From Spirochaetaceae bacterium (GTDB lineage Bacteria > Spirochaetota > Spirochaetia > Treponematales > Breznakiellaceae), in contig JAITHF010000252.1 of the NCBI GenBank assembly GCA_031280115.1, positions 1-5,579 on the forward strand: 5,579 nucleotides of DNA, read 5' to 3'. Made by a program: the position numbers and the translations under genes. This document shows, one piece after another, positions 1 through 5,506 of the stretch (positions within the stretch are counted from its first letter, which is position 1; the number at the start of each line of letters is the position of its first letter). The notes beneath the pieces are model-generated. The model did no database searches. It saw nothing but the letters and a program-made list of their open reading frames with translations, and was not told the DNA's origin.

Positions 1-4
1 CGGG

Positions 5-544
5 ATGCCGGCGATAGAGGGGCAGGCCAAAGCAAAAACCTCTCCCCGCCCATTTTTGCGGCACTGGAGGCAGCGCTTGGGGGCGGCCCCTTAAAAGACC
101 TTTTGGCGGGCGCCCTTTCTGCGGCAACCCCCGGCGCGCCCGCGCACCTGCAAACCTGCACATCTTGGATTGAGGAAGCCGACGCCGGCGGCCAGATTGG
201 GGGGCTTACCGGGACGTACTGCGGGAAACTGGCAGGCAGGGGCGCGCATGAGGGGCCTGGCTCGGCGCGGGCCGGCAAAGACGGGCCTCCCGAAGGCATC
301 AAAACGCTCCGTGCCCGGAGTGAAAGCCCGCGGGGGAATAGCATCCGGCCCGGCTGCGGCTCCGGAAGGCCGGAATATCCTTGCTGCCGCCGCAGTGAAA
401 CTCAAGGCGCGGCCTGCACCTTTGGGCAAACTGTCTTACCGCCGGCGCGGGCAGGGGCGGGTATTCAGGCGGAGTGAAATTGCGTTCAGCCGTGAAGCGT
501 ATGAAAGGCCCAACGCCGCGCCGGGCGCGTCAGGGGGCTTTTAA
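5..544 (+). pseudogene. Unidentified GC-rich phage gene remnants
   Basis: I do not recognise a family here. This very GC-rich stretch has no frame that reads as a convincing protein from end to end. A short frame opens with ATG at 5 and stops at 92-94. Another frame (about 34-230) has protein-like wording such as PPIFAALEAALGGG and LKDLLAGALSAA, suggesting alanine/leucine helices. A later frame (about 355-430) reads EGRNILAAAAVKLKARPAPLG, and yet another (about 460-590) reads a basic string with VKLRSAVKRMKGPTP. This patchwork of frames fits one or two phage structural genes broken by indels, upstream of the tail-tube-like remnant. Position in a Mu-like order would suggest portal, head-completion or sheath/tube genes, but no motif proves that. 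Composition alone keeps frames open here, so open length is poor evidence of coding. Confidence 0.25.
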
Positions 545-739
545 AATTCCCCGTATGTTGGCGCTGCGGCAAGCTATGGCTGGACAGGCCGGCCGGTTAT
601 CACCGGCAGCATGACGGTTCATTTCACGGAACGGGATTTTTCCGGCAAGAAAGGGGGCGCGGGCCTCAACGTGAAAATCAAGGGCGCTCTGGCCGCTCCT
701 TTGGCCAGCAACGGTATTCCGGCGTACACGCCGTTCTAA
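545..739 (+). pseudogene. C-terminal remnant of a probable phage tail-tube-like protein
   Basis: The frame starting at 545 reads about 64 codons of clean, protein-like sequence ending at a TAA at 737-739. It includes YVGAAASYGWTGRPVITG, then SMTVHFTERDFSGKKGG and GALAAPLASNGIPAYTPF. The alternation of short polar and hydrophobic stretches suggests beta strands, as in tail-tube subunits. It lacks a plausible start: a stop lies immediately upstream in the same frame at 542-544, so this is the end of a longer gene whose earlier part is in another frame. Its place, just upstream of the chaperone-like and tape-measure genes, is where contractile-tailed phages of the Mu/P2 type encode the tube. The tube assignment is therefore synteny plus general character, not a recognised motif. 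It could equally be the end of another small virion protein. Confidence 0.4.
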
Positions 740-812
740 CAGGGGCTCTATACGCCATTTGCTCTTAAACCGGTGTATTGCCGGAAAGGGTGCTGCGTTG
801 GAGGAAAAGATA

Positions 813-1155
813 ATGGAAAAGGCAGCAACAGAAGAGCCGGAACAGCTCAAGGAACGGTATCCCGGCGGGATATATGAGGGGGCGTCATATTTAACGGCGA
901 GCGTGAGACAGTCCATGAGGCGGCGTTTCTCTTTAGGAAGCCCGCCGCCGCGGACGCGGAGGCGCATTCGCGGGCCGCCCGGCGCAATCTTCTTGCGGCA
1001 ATCTCAATCCCATGCAGTCCCTGGCGGCGTATCCGCCGCCGCCGGCGGCCATTGAGCGGATACGGGATTATCCTGCGGTGTGCGGCACGTTTGCGGGAGG
1101 GGCCGTGAGCCCTTTCTTCGGCGCGAATGTACCGGTGCGAAGCCGGAGGCTGTAA
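813..1155 (+). pseudogene. Frameshifted small phage protein, tail-assembly-chaperone position (upstream part)
   Basis: A good start is visible: GGAGG at 800-804, eight bases, then ATG at 813, beginning MEKAATEEPEQLKERYPGG. The reading must change frame at the G5 run 878-882, where GGIYEG continues as VIFNGERETVHEAAFLFRK. It changes again near 1000-1006, continuing NPMQSLAAYPPPPAAIERI and CGTFAGGAVSPFFGANV to a TAA at 1153-1155. The rejoined product is about 114 residues with an acidic N terminus and a helical middle. The family is not recognised from sequence. The proposed role, a cytoplasmic chaperone that coats the tape measure before tail assembly, rests on size, on position two genes before the tape measure, and on the -1 frame overlap described separately. 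Both frame changes look like single-site indels in an otherwise readable gene. Confidence 0.45.
1110..1116 (+). promoter_or_regulatory. Candidate -1 slippery heptamer CCCTTTC
   Basis: C CCT TTC fits the X_XXY_YYZ pattern exactly when read in the frame of the upstream gene (codons CCT 1111-1113 and TTC 1114-1116). Slipping back one base enters the -1 frame that stays open past the TAA at 1153-1155. Its position, near the 3' end of the gene two places before the tape measure, is where tail-chaperone frameshift sites normally sit. A seven-base match can occur by chance and this exact heptamer is not among the most efficient. Confidence 0.32.
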
Positions 1156-1320
1156 CCGGCATAGCCCGTATCAGGCTTTTTATCCGGCGCTTCTTAGGCG
1201 AGGACGTTTCCCGGCTCAATTTTGACGGGGTCATGGATAAGTACGCGGAGGCGCTGGTTATGCGAGGAGTTTGAGGCGGGGGTCATGCGGGAAGCGGCAG
1301 TGAAAGCCCTTGGGGGATAG
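1110..1320 (+). pseudogene. Second tail-chaperone piece in the -1 frame (frameshift extension-like)
   Basis: The -1 frame relative to the end of the preceding gene is open across that gene's stop and reads GAKPEAVTGIARIRLFIRR, then FLGEDVSRLNFDGVMDKYAEAL. It then hits a TGA at 1272-1274. Adding one base near 1254 restores WLCEEFEAGVMREAAVKALGG, ending at TAG 1318-1320, only three bases before the tape-measure start. No independent start with a ribosome site is evident, as expected if the segment is made only as a C-terminal extension of the upstream protein by programmed -1 frameshifting, like G/GT of lambda or E/E' of P2. This is inferred from arrangement, and an ordinary overlapping gene is the alternative. 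The one-base loss near 1254 would truncate it. Confidence 0.38.
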
Positions 1321-1323
1321 GAA

Positions 1324-2105
1324 TTGAATTTTGTCCCGTCAATAACACTACAGTTTAACAGCCTTTTCTCCGGGGGTTTTCAGCGGGCGCGGGAGAACCT
1401 TGCAGGGCTTGCCGGACTAGGCGCTGCCGCAGCCGGACTAAACCAGTCCCTGGGGCAGGCGCAAAGCGCCCTTACCGGTATTGATACGGCGCTTGGCGGT
1501 GTTGATAAGCCGTGAGACGGTTTAGATACCGCACGGCTGACCGGTATAGGAACTGAACTGGCCGGATTATCCGGGAAGGGCGCGCGGGTAAAAGCGGCGT
1601 TCTCTGATTTTAAGGCGGATTTCAGAACCAAGACCCTTGAGCGGGGAAAGGCCGGGCTTGACCGGATAAACGCCGGATTAGCTACAACCGCGCAGAACTC
1701 AGGGATCGCGGTTGCAGCCGGCCCTCTTGCGGCACGGAAGGCGCGGTTTGCGGCGGGCCTATTCACCCGGGCTGCGGGTATGGGCGTGAGGTCAATGGAC
1801 GAGTTTTTCGGGTCAATGAGTCCGATTGCGGGACTCTCGTCGTCAGTAGGCGCGGGCTTTGACGAGGCAGGCGCGGCAATGGCGTTTGCCGCCGGCAAGG
1901 GGTAGATCGCGGCAGCAGCGGCAACCCAGATAAAAGCGGCAATGATTTCGCTCTTAAATCCGAATGAGACCTTAGCAAAAGCGTTACATTCCGTATCAAA
2001 GGCTTCTTTGCCGGTATGGGGACAGGCCTTTGGCAGGGTTCCGCGCCGGTTCCCGATACTCCTGCGGGCGGGGTTATCCAGCGTATTGCGGCGGCGGCGC
2101 CGCAG
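1324..2105 (+). pseudogene. Tail tape-measure protein, shortened and interrupted
   Basis: The start is TTG at 1324, behind a GGGGGA ribosome site that overlaps the previous stop. The frame reads MNFVPSITLQFNSLFSGGF, then a long alanine/glycine/leucine-rich helical region. It crosses a TGA at 1513-1515 and a TAG at 1903-1905 with the same style of sequence on both sides, e.g. KAAFSDFKADFRTKTLERG, GLDRINAGLATTAQNSG, MDEFFGSMSPIAGLSSSVG and IKAAMISLLNPNETLAKAL. This wording is characteristic of the tape-measure core, which sets tail length and is ejected with the DNA. After about 1995 the frame shifts and reads KGFFAGMGTGLWQGSAPVP, like the usual glycine/tryptophan C terminus. About 260 codons remain, far shorter than the usual 500 or more, so the middle has probably been deleted near 1990. 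Two in-frame stops, one frameshift and the deletion make it non-functional. Confidence 0.65.
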
Positions 2106-2931
2106 AGGGCACGGTCGCCGGCGCGGGAGCCAGTACCGCCCGCGGAACCGCACTGCCGGGGTATACCGCGGCGGACGCGGAGTGCTTTACTTACAAGTTT
2201 ATTTGGGTGAGACGCGGGGCAGCCAACACGGGGAAGGTGTTTTTTCTTACTACTGGCCTGTATACAATAGACGTTGGCCCACTTTTCTTTCAGGAGAGCC
2301 TGTTTTCTGACGCGGCCGTTCCGGGCAAGGCGGCCGTACATGGCAAAGCGGGGAGGTTTGAGGCGATTGAGGCAATGGGTAAGCGCCTGACCGCCCGCCC
2401 TGAGAGCCGGGAGGGGCGGAATCTGCTGGACGTCTTAGAGGCGGCCTCTATCCCTGAGGCTATGGCAATCTTGCAGGCGCGTTGTAACAACGGCGCGGGG
2501 CAGCCAACAGAGAGCCTGGCTTTGCCGGCCCCGGCCTCTCGGCAATTCCGGCGGAGAACGGCGGAGCCGCAGGCCAACATGGAATACTGCCTACAAAACA
2601 AAACCGGACAGCCATTTCCGGTGTCAACACCTGTCTGGGCGCCGGGGACAAGTCCGGCGTTACTACCGTAGCCTTTATGAACGCGCTTAAAGCGCAAATC
2701 GGCAACGTGCTGTACACCATAAGCAAATTGCACTCGGTTAAGTCAAGTAATACACGGGCAAATTATACCGTGTTTCTGCCGTCTGAATTAGAAGTATTCG
2801 GATTTCCGGCGTACAGAGGCGAGGGGGTGTATATGACGGCTACCGCCTCTCCCGCGATAGACGCCAGAGCGGGCGCTGTTGCCAGCGTCCAGTTCCCGCT
2901 ATTTGCCCAGTCCTGCAAACACCGGATAAAG

Positions 2932-3060
2932 CGGTATAACGGCAGCCGCCAGACGTGGCGGTTACAGACCCCTATCGCGTCTAGTGCGCCGTCGTTCTGC
3001 TCGGTCAACAACAATGGTAATACTAACAACAATGGAGCGAGTAGTGCGGCGGGCTGCGCC
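2932..3060 (+). other. Variable-repeat-like segment of the DGR target (VR)
   Basis: In frame this codes RYNGSRQTWRLQTP, then ASSAPSFCSV, then a run dominated by AAC/AAT asparagine codons and glycine (3007-3035), then GASSAAGCAP. DGRs mutate adenines copied from a template repeat, so templates are rich in AAC codons at the diversified positions and variable copies usually show Y, S, D, T, N and others there. Here almost all the candidate variable codons are still AAC or AAT, so the copy looks template-like or unmutated. The GC-rich 3' end (GCGGCGGGCTGCGCC, 3046-3060) is where the initiation-of-mutagenic-homing element would lie. No second, template copy is visible elsewhere in the window. Boundaries are approximate. 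Confidence 0.5.
3007..3035 (+). repeat. Short direct repeat AACAACAATGG within the VR
   Basis: AACAACAATGG occurs at 3007-3017 and again at 3025-3035, separated by TAATACT. Both copies lie in the asparagine-codon run of the lectin segment and in the same reading frame. The repeat is what clustered AAC/AAT template codons produce and need not be a separate element. Confidence 0.6.
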
Positions 3061-3088
3061 CCTGATTCGATGAAGCACACTAGGTGCA

Positions 3089-3102
3089 GGCTGTTTACAG
3101 CC
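3089..3102 (+). other. Small hairpin GGCTG-TTTA-CAGCC just after the VR
   Basis: GGCTGTTTACAGCC forms a perfect five-base-pair stem with a TTTA loop, about 30 bases past the end of the VR-like segment. In characterised DGRs (Bordetella phage BPP-1 and relatives) a short GC-rich hairpin or cruciform with a four-base loop lies just downstream of the VR and aids target recognition. The position and loop size match that idea, but the stem is shorter than the usual 7-10 base pairs, so chance is possible. Confidence 0.3.
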
Positions 3103-3115
3103 GATGCGTCCAACA

Positions 3116-3150
3116 CGGAAGGAGGCCCCTTCCTTCCGCCCCTCTTTTTT
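3116..3150 (+). terminator. Hairpin plus T-run between target gene and reverse transcriptase
   Basis: CGGAAGGAGG (3116-3125) pairs with CCTTCCTTCCG (3129-3138) as a ten-base-pair stem with one G-T pair and a three-base loop. It is followed after CCCCTC by six T (3145-3150). This is a reasonable Rho-independent terminator for the target-protein transcript, and it places the natural end of that gene before about 3116. The spacer between stem and T-run is a little long. It could also take part in the target-marking structure of a DGR. Confidence 0.55.
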
Positions 3151-3224
3151 CTATGCGGCGGAGCGGCCGTAACCTTGACGCGCTCGGGCGGACGCCACTT
3201 GCACGGGGGTAACAAAGAGCGTTT

Positions 3225-4095
3225 ATGCCTTTTCATACCCGTTGGCGCTATGCGGCTAAGGTCAAACGCGGCTTCCGCTCAAAAAAGCGGGCGCCGCGCA
3301 AGATGTTTTTTTATGGTAAGCGAGGGGCGGAGGGAGACGCACGCGCTCTGCAACCTTGCCGGGACGCGGCGGGCGCTATTGGACGGCAAGAGCGTCCAGC
3401 GCGGGTTTGCGGAGTTTACCCTGCGGGAGCGGGGCAAAGAGCGGCGCATTAAGAGCGCCCGCATTTCAGAACGGGTTGTACAAAAGCGCCTCTGCGATAC
3501 CGCGCCGGTTCCGCTCCTGAGCCGCCCCCCATCCATGACAACGGCGCCTCATTAAAGGGCAAGGGTACGCGCTTTGCCCTTAACCGGCTCGCGGCGCGCC
3601 TCTCCCGCTTCTATCTGGAGCATAATTCAAATCAGGGACACGCCCTGCTTATAGACTTTGCAAAGTTATTTGATAGTATCGACCACGCGGTTCCGTTTGG
3701 CTTATTGGATAGAGAGGTACGGGATAAGAGAATACGTGAACTGGCCAAAAGGTTCATTCGGGTATTCGGAAGCGAGAAGTATGCGAAAGCCTGAAAATTA
3801 CTATCCATTTGAAAAAGACAAAGACAGCGCCTTTGGAGCGGGGGATGCTGTTTCTCAAGGGTAAGTATTACCTCTTAGAGGGCGGGAAGGCACTGCGGAG
3901 GCTGTGCAAAGCTCCGGCCTTGCGGATGAGGCGGAAACTGTAGAGGCGGGCATGATGGGCTGCGCGGACATACGGACCGCTTGCCAGTCATGGCGCGGGA
4001 TTTACATGAAACGGTTCAACGCCTCCCGCAGCGTAAGAAGCGCGGACGCGCTCCGCTCTGAAAGAACCGCGTTACTAACCGGCGCTGCCGGTTAA
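3225..4095 (+). pseudogene. Reverse transcriptase of DGR type, catalytic block deleted
   Basis: An RNA-dependent DNA polymerase can be read across four frames. A possible start is ATG 3225 behind AAAGAG (3214-3219). About 3290-3530 (frame 1) gives KSVQRGFAEFTLRERGKER and RIKSARISERVVQKRLCD. A lost base at the C6 run 3525-3530 moves it to frame 3, giving IHDNGASLKGKGTRFALNR and HALLIDFAKLFDSIDH, the motif A region with catalytic-type aspartates, up to RELAKRFIRVFGSEK at about 3779. The text then jumps to CESLKITIHLKKTK and GMLFLKGKYYLLEGGK (frame 2, 3782-3943). The roughly 80 residues that should intervene, including the YxDD active site, are absent. After another small gap, frame 1 gives MMGCADIRTACQSWRG, YMKRFNASRSV and a TAA at 4093-4095. 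It would have copied a template RNA into mutated cDNA for the neighbouring target gene. Without YxDD it is inactive. Family assignment is firm for reverse transcriptase, less so for DGR subtype. Confidence 0.8.
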
Positions 4096-4112
4096 AGCCG
4101 GAAGGTCTTAAT

Positions 4113-4432
4113 AGAAAGACAACGATTGAGCGCCCCGGCGCGCCTGGCAGCTTCTTATCTTGACCCGCTTCCGGCGGCGCAGGCCGGGGGCATTATGACG
4201 GGTACACCCGGGAGGGCTTTGGCGCGCTTCTTGCGGCGCTGGAACGTATCAAAGGGAAGTTCCTGCTGCGTTCCTGCCGGAATAAGAACTTGAGCCGCCT
4301 ATATAGCGCGGAACGGCTGGCATAGCGTGGAGCTTCGCATGAAACGCGCCGTGACCGCCCGGTTGGTATTCTGCGCAGAAGGTTCTTTCGGCGTCCTCGT
4401 TTCCGTCTCCTGAAACGGAGAAGAAAGAGTAG
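4113..4432 (+). pseudogene. dam: DNA adenine methylase (D12 class, Dam-like), C-terminal remnant
   Basis: Joined frames read RKTTIER (4113), then SYLDPLP (4153-4173), HYDGYTREGFGALLAALERI (4191 on), KGKFLLRSCRNKNLSR, ARNGWHSVELRMKRAVTAR (4306-4362) and SAQKVLSASSFPSP, ending at TAG 4430-4432. The series DPPY, HYDGYT, KGKFLLSSYRNK, NGWH-VELKM and KKVEVLTANYP is the C-terminal third of phage Dam-like N6-adenine methyltransferases (GATC type). The catalytic DPPY has become DPLP through an indel, and at least three frame changes are needed (near 4155, 4300 and 4360). The N-terminal two thirds, with the KWxGGK and FFGGG-type cofactor motifs, are missing: the reverse transcriptase ends only 17 bases upstream. 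It is a fragment without activity. In phages such enzymes protect DNA from host restriction. Confidence 0.68.
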
Positions 4433-4639
4433 TAATTGACCGTTCCGTCGAAGTTGACGGCGCAGGTTCCTATCCTTTCCCTTGTTACGATGGCAATGTT
4501 TTCCATGCGGTCTATCCACGAGAAGCCTGTCCCGTTTACCGTGAACGTGCTTGGGCAGGGCTGGGATGGCTCCGGCAATCTCAAGCCGTCTGTGTGTCTG
4601 GCTTGACTGCCCGTTTGTTTCTACGCCTTTGCTTTGCAT
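4433..4639 (-). pseudogene. Unidentified reverse-strand phage-like protein, frameshifted
   Basis: Reverse-strand AAGGAG (plus 4646-4651), six bases, then ATG (4637-4639) starts MQSKGVETNGQ. A frame change near 4605 continues ARHTDGLRLPEPSQPCPSTF, TVNGTGFSWIDRMENIAIV and IGTCAVNFDGTVNYYSFFSV. These read like a genuine soluble protein, with proline-rich and then beta-like sequence. The second frame stays open to a stop near 4249, but that part lies opposite the recognisable methylase remnant, so I place the supported end at about 4433. Either this gene originally ran further and was truncated, or the two genes met end to end here. It is the downstream member of a two-gene reverse-strand unit. 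Family not recognised. Confidence 0.4.
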
Positions 4640-4649
4640 TGGCATCTCC

Positions 4650-4780
4650 TTACAAGAGCCAAATGCTTTTACACTTCTTAGGGCGCCCGCGCTTAGGCCG
4701 GCTCTTAAACGCGCTATATCATCATTGTACAGCGTTATGTTCACACCATCGCTGCACAATCCGCCCCCAAGATTAAACAT
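4650..4780 (-). pseudogene. Small reverse-strand protein with GRPKK tail, one-base frameshift
   Basis: On the reverse strand AAAGGAG (plus 4786-4792), five bases, then ATG (4778-4780) starts MFNLGGGLCSDGVNITLYND and continues DIARLRAG. A frame change near GCCGGCC (about 4692-4698) gives KRGRPKKCKSIWLL, ending in TAA at 4650-4652. That makes about 43 residues: an asparagine/glycine-rich head and a strongly basic tail with an AT-hook-like GRPKK core. The strong ribosome site, and the way the stop forms the TAAGGAG ribosome site of the next gene, support a real gene rather than a chance frame. I do not recognise a family; DNA or RNA contact through the basic tail is only a guess. Without the frame change the original frame stays open and overlaps the next gene. 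Confidence 0.42.
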
Positions 4781-4834
4781 CGCCACTCCTTTAGCGGCGG
4801 TTTTAGGCTTCTCATATTCCATACCATTTATTAT

Positions 4835-5128
4835 GCGATTATTACTGAAGGTATGCACGGCACACAGGCGGAGTGGTACGGAGAGGCTAAAGTTGAAAAT
4901 ATCATTGAAAATTCACGAGGTATCAAAGTTGTCCCTTGCACAGAAATTACTGACGGTAACTATGACAGTATAGCGGTACATCGCCGTAACGGAAGTTCCA
5001 CGAAGATATTAGTGTAGGCGGCGGCCATTGGGTGAATTGTACCACAGCTAACGCTACACAATCAGTTAATAATACTCACGGCAACAAACCTGCGTATTAT
5101 GACCCAAACGTATGGGTACAGGAGGTAA
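4835..5128 (+). pseudogene. GHWVN-containing fragment, possibly a phage cysteine peptidase/endolysin C terminus
   Basis: Frame 2 from 4835 reads IITEGMHGTQAEWYGEAKV, ENIIENSRGIKVVPCTEIT and DSIAVHRRNGSS, then stops at TAG 5015-5017. A one-base change near 5000 rejoins DISVGGGHWVNCTTANA and PAYYDPNVWVQEV in frame 1, running up to the next ribosome site. A short beta strand ending GGHWV followed by a YDPN turn is how the histidine and aspartate/asparagine part of papain-like C39-type peptidases reads, so a cell-wall or peptide-cleaving enzyme is possible. The N-terminal half, where the catalytic cysteine should be, is not found: the reverse-strand genes occupy that position. Position directly before a holin-like gene favours a lysis role. 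This is inference from a short motif. The DNA is noticeably more AT-rich than the left half of the window. Confidence 0.35.
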
Positions 5129-5131
5129 GGC

Positions 5132-5489
5132 ATGGAGGCACGTTTTTTAACAAACTGGCAGGGGGCGGTATCGGCGGCGCTCCTAGGGTCAATCGGTATC
5201 GCCATCATGGGCGCTATGGGCAAGTTCAAAAGGATGCGTACCGGCAGAGGCGGGCTTCGCGGTAAAAATGCTGAATACTGGCAACGCGGGCGGCTGGGTG
5301 CAGCGCATATTCGCCCCCAAAGCGCGGACAATACTGATAGGCGCGGTATTCAACAAAATGGATGTGTACAGCAAGATGGAGAAAGACGAAAGGCGCAAAG
5401 AAGAGCTGCTGGAAAAGTCCGGAAAATACCTTCAAAGGGCTGGAAGTATAAGACCCGCGGCTGATTACCGGCGGCGGGGTAAAATATAA
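5132..5489 (+). pseudogene. Small membrane protein, holin-like, with one frameshift
   Basis: AGGAGGT (5120-5126), five bases, then ATG 5132 is the best ribosome site in the window. The protein starts MEARFLTNWQG with one hydrophobic segment at about residues 11-30 (AVSAALLGSIGIAIMGAMG), followed by basic KFKRMR. Near 5235-5240 the sensible reading moves by one base to VPAEAGFAVKMLNTGN, GGWVQRIFAPKARTILIG and MDVYSKMEKDERRKEELLE, ending at TAA 5487-5489. The C-terminal third is a charged, probably coiled helix. Rejoined length is about 118 residues with one clear and one possible membrane segment (around ARTILIGAVF). Size, topology and a place after a possible endolysin fit a holin or lysis accessory protein, though sequence gives no family match. 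Without the frameshift hypothesis these would be two overlapping small genes, but the second ATG (5268) lacks a ribosome site. Confidence 0.45.
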
Positions 5490-5506
5490 TGACAAGGAGA
5501 ATAGAG

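Larger units (their letters stand above)
2106..3116 (+). pseudogene. DGR-type variable target protein (C-type-lectin-fold tip protein), broken
   Basis: The first part (frame 2, about 2106-2565) reads YTAADAECFTYKFIWV, GLYTIDVGPLFFQESLFSD and EGRNLLDVLEAASIPEAMA. The second (frame 1, about 2545-3116) reads GLSAIPAENGGAAGQ, NRTAISGVNTC, then GDKSGVTTVAFMNALKAQI, TVFLPSELEVFGFPAY (2767-2814), FPLFAQSCKHRIKRYNGS and a terminal lectin-like segment with SFCSVNNNGN and GCAPDS. I recognise this series as the kind of variable protein diversified by retroelements in gut-bacterial phages: a phage tip or fibre whose C-terminal lectin fold binds the receptor. Faults seen: the N terminus runs out of the tape-measure remnant with no clear start; there are frame changes near 2550 and 2580-2600; a segment appears missing near 2632-2644 between the SGVNTC and GDKSG blocks; one tryptophan of the expected WW pair is R (TWRLQT). 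No stop follows the lectin end, so the frame stays open into the reverse transcriptase. Family recognition is from memory. Confidence 0.6.

Noticed and set aside
1513..1905. Stop-codon recoding (TGA and TAG read through in the tape measure)
   Set aside because: Both stops sit in good sequence, but neighbouring genes are broken by frameshifts and deletions, so ordinary decay explains them without a changed code.
1380..2153. Long reverse-strand open frame opposite the tape measure (257 codons)
   Set aside because: It is arginine/proline/alanine-rich, as expected from the antisense of a GC-rich gene, and the forward strand reads as a tape-measure protein there. Its upstream end has no matching context.
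3140..3260. Template repeat between the target and the reverse transcriptase
   Set aside because: This is a common location for the template, but by eye the stretch shares no extended near-match with 2932-3060. An alignment would settle it.
2677..3555. One intact 292-residue protein
   Set aside because: Its first half is the C-terminal part of the lectin-type target (which continues upstream of the ATG) and its last part is the reverse transcriptase N-terminal region. It is a hybrid frame produced by decay.
3225..4095. Group II intron with its encoded reverse transcriptase
   Set aside because: I saw no domain V/VI-like RNA ends around the gene and no maturase-type C-terminal domain, and the neighbour is a lectin-type variable gene.
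4396..4424. Terminator hairpin between the convergent methylase and reverse-strand gene
   Set aside because: CTCGTTTC can pair with GAAACGGAG with a bulge, but there is no T-run on either strand and it lies within the readable methylase end.
4193..4858. Single 221-codon reverse-strand protein
   Set aside because: It joins the heads of the two small reverse-strand genes to an arginine-rich tail that is a wrong-frame reading and lies opposite the methylase remnant. The better interpretation is two small frameshifted genes.
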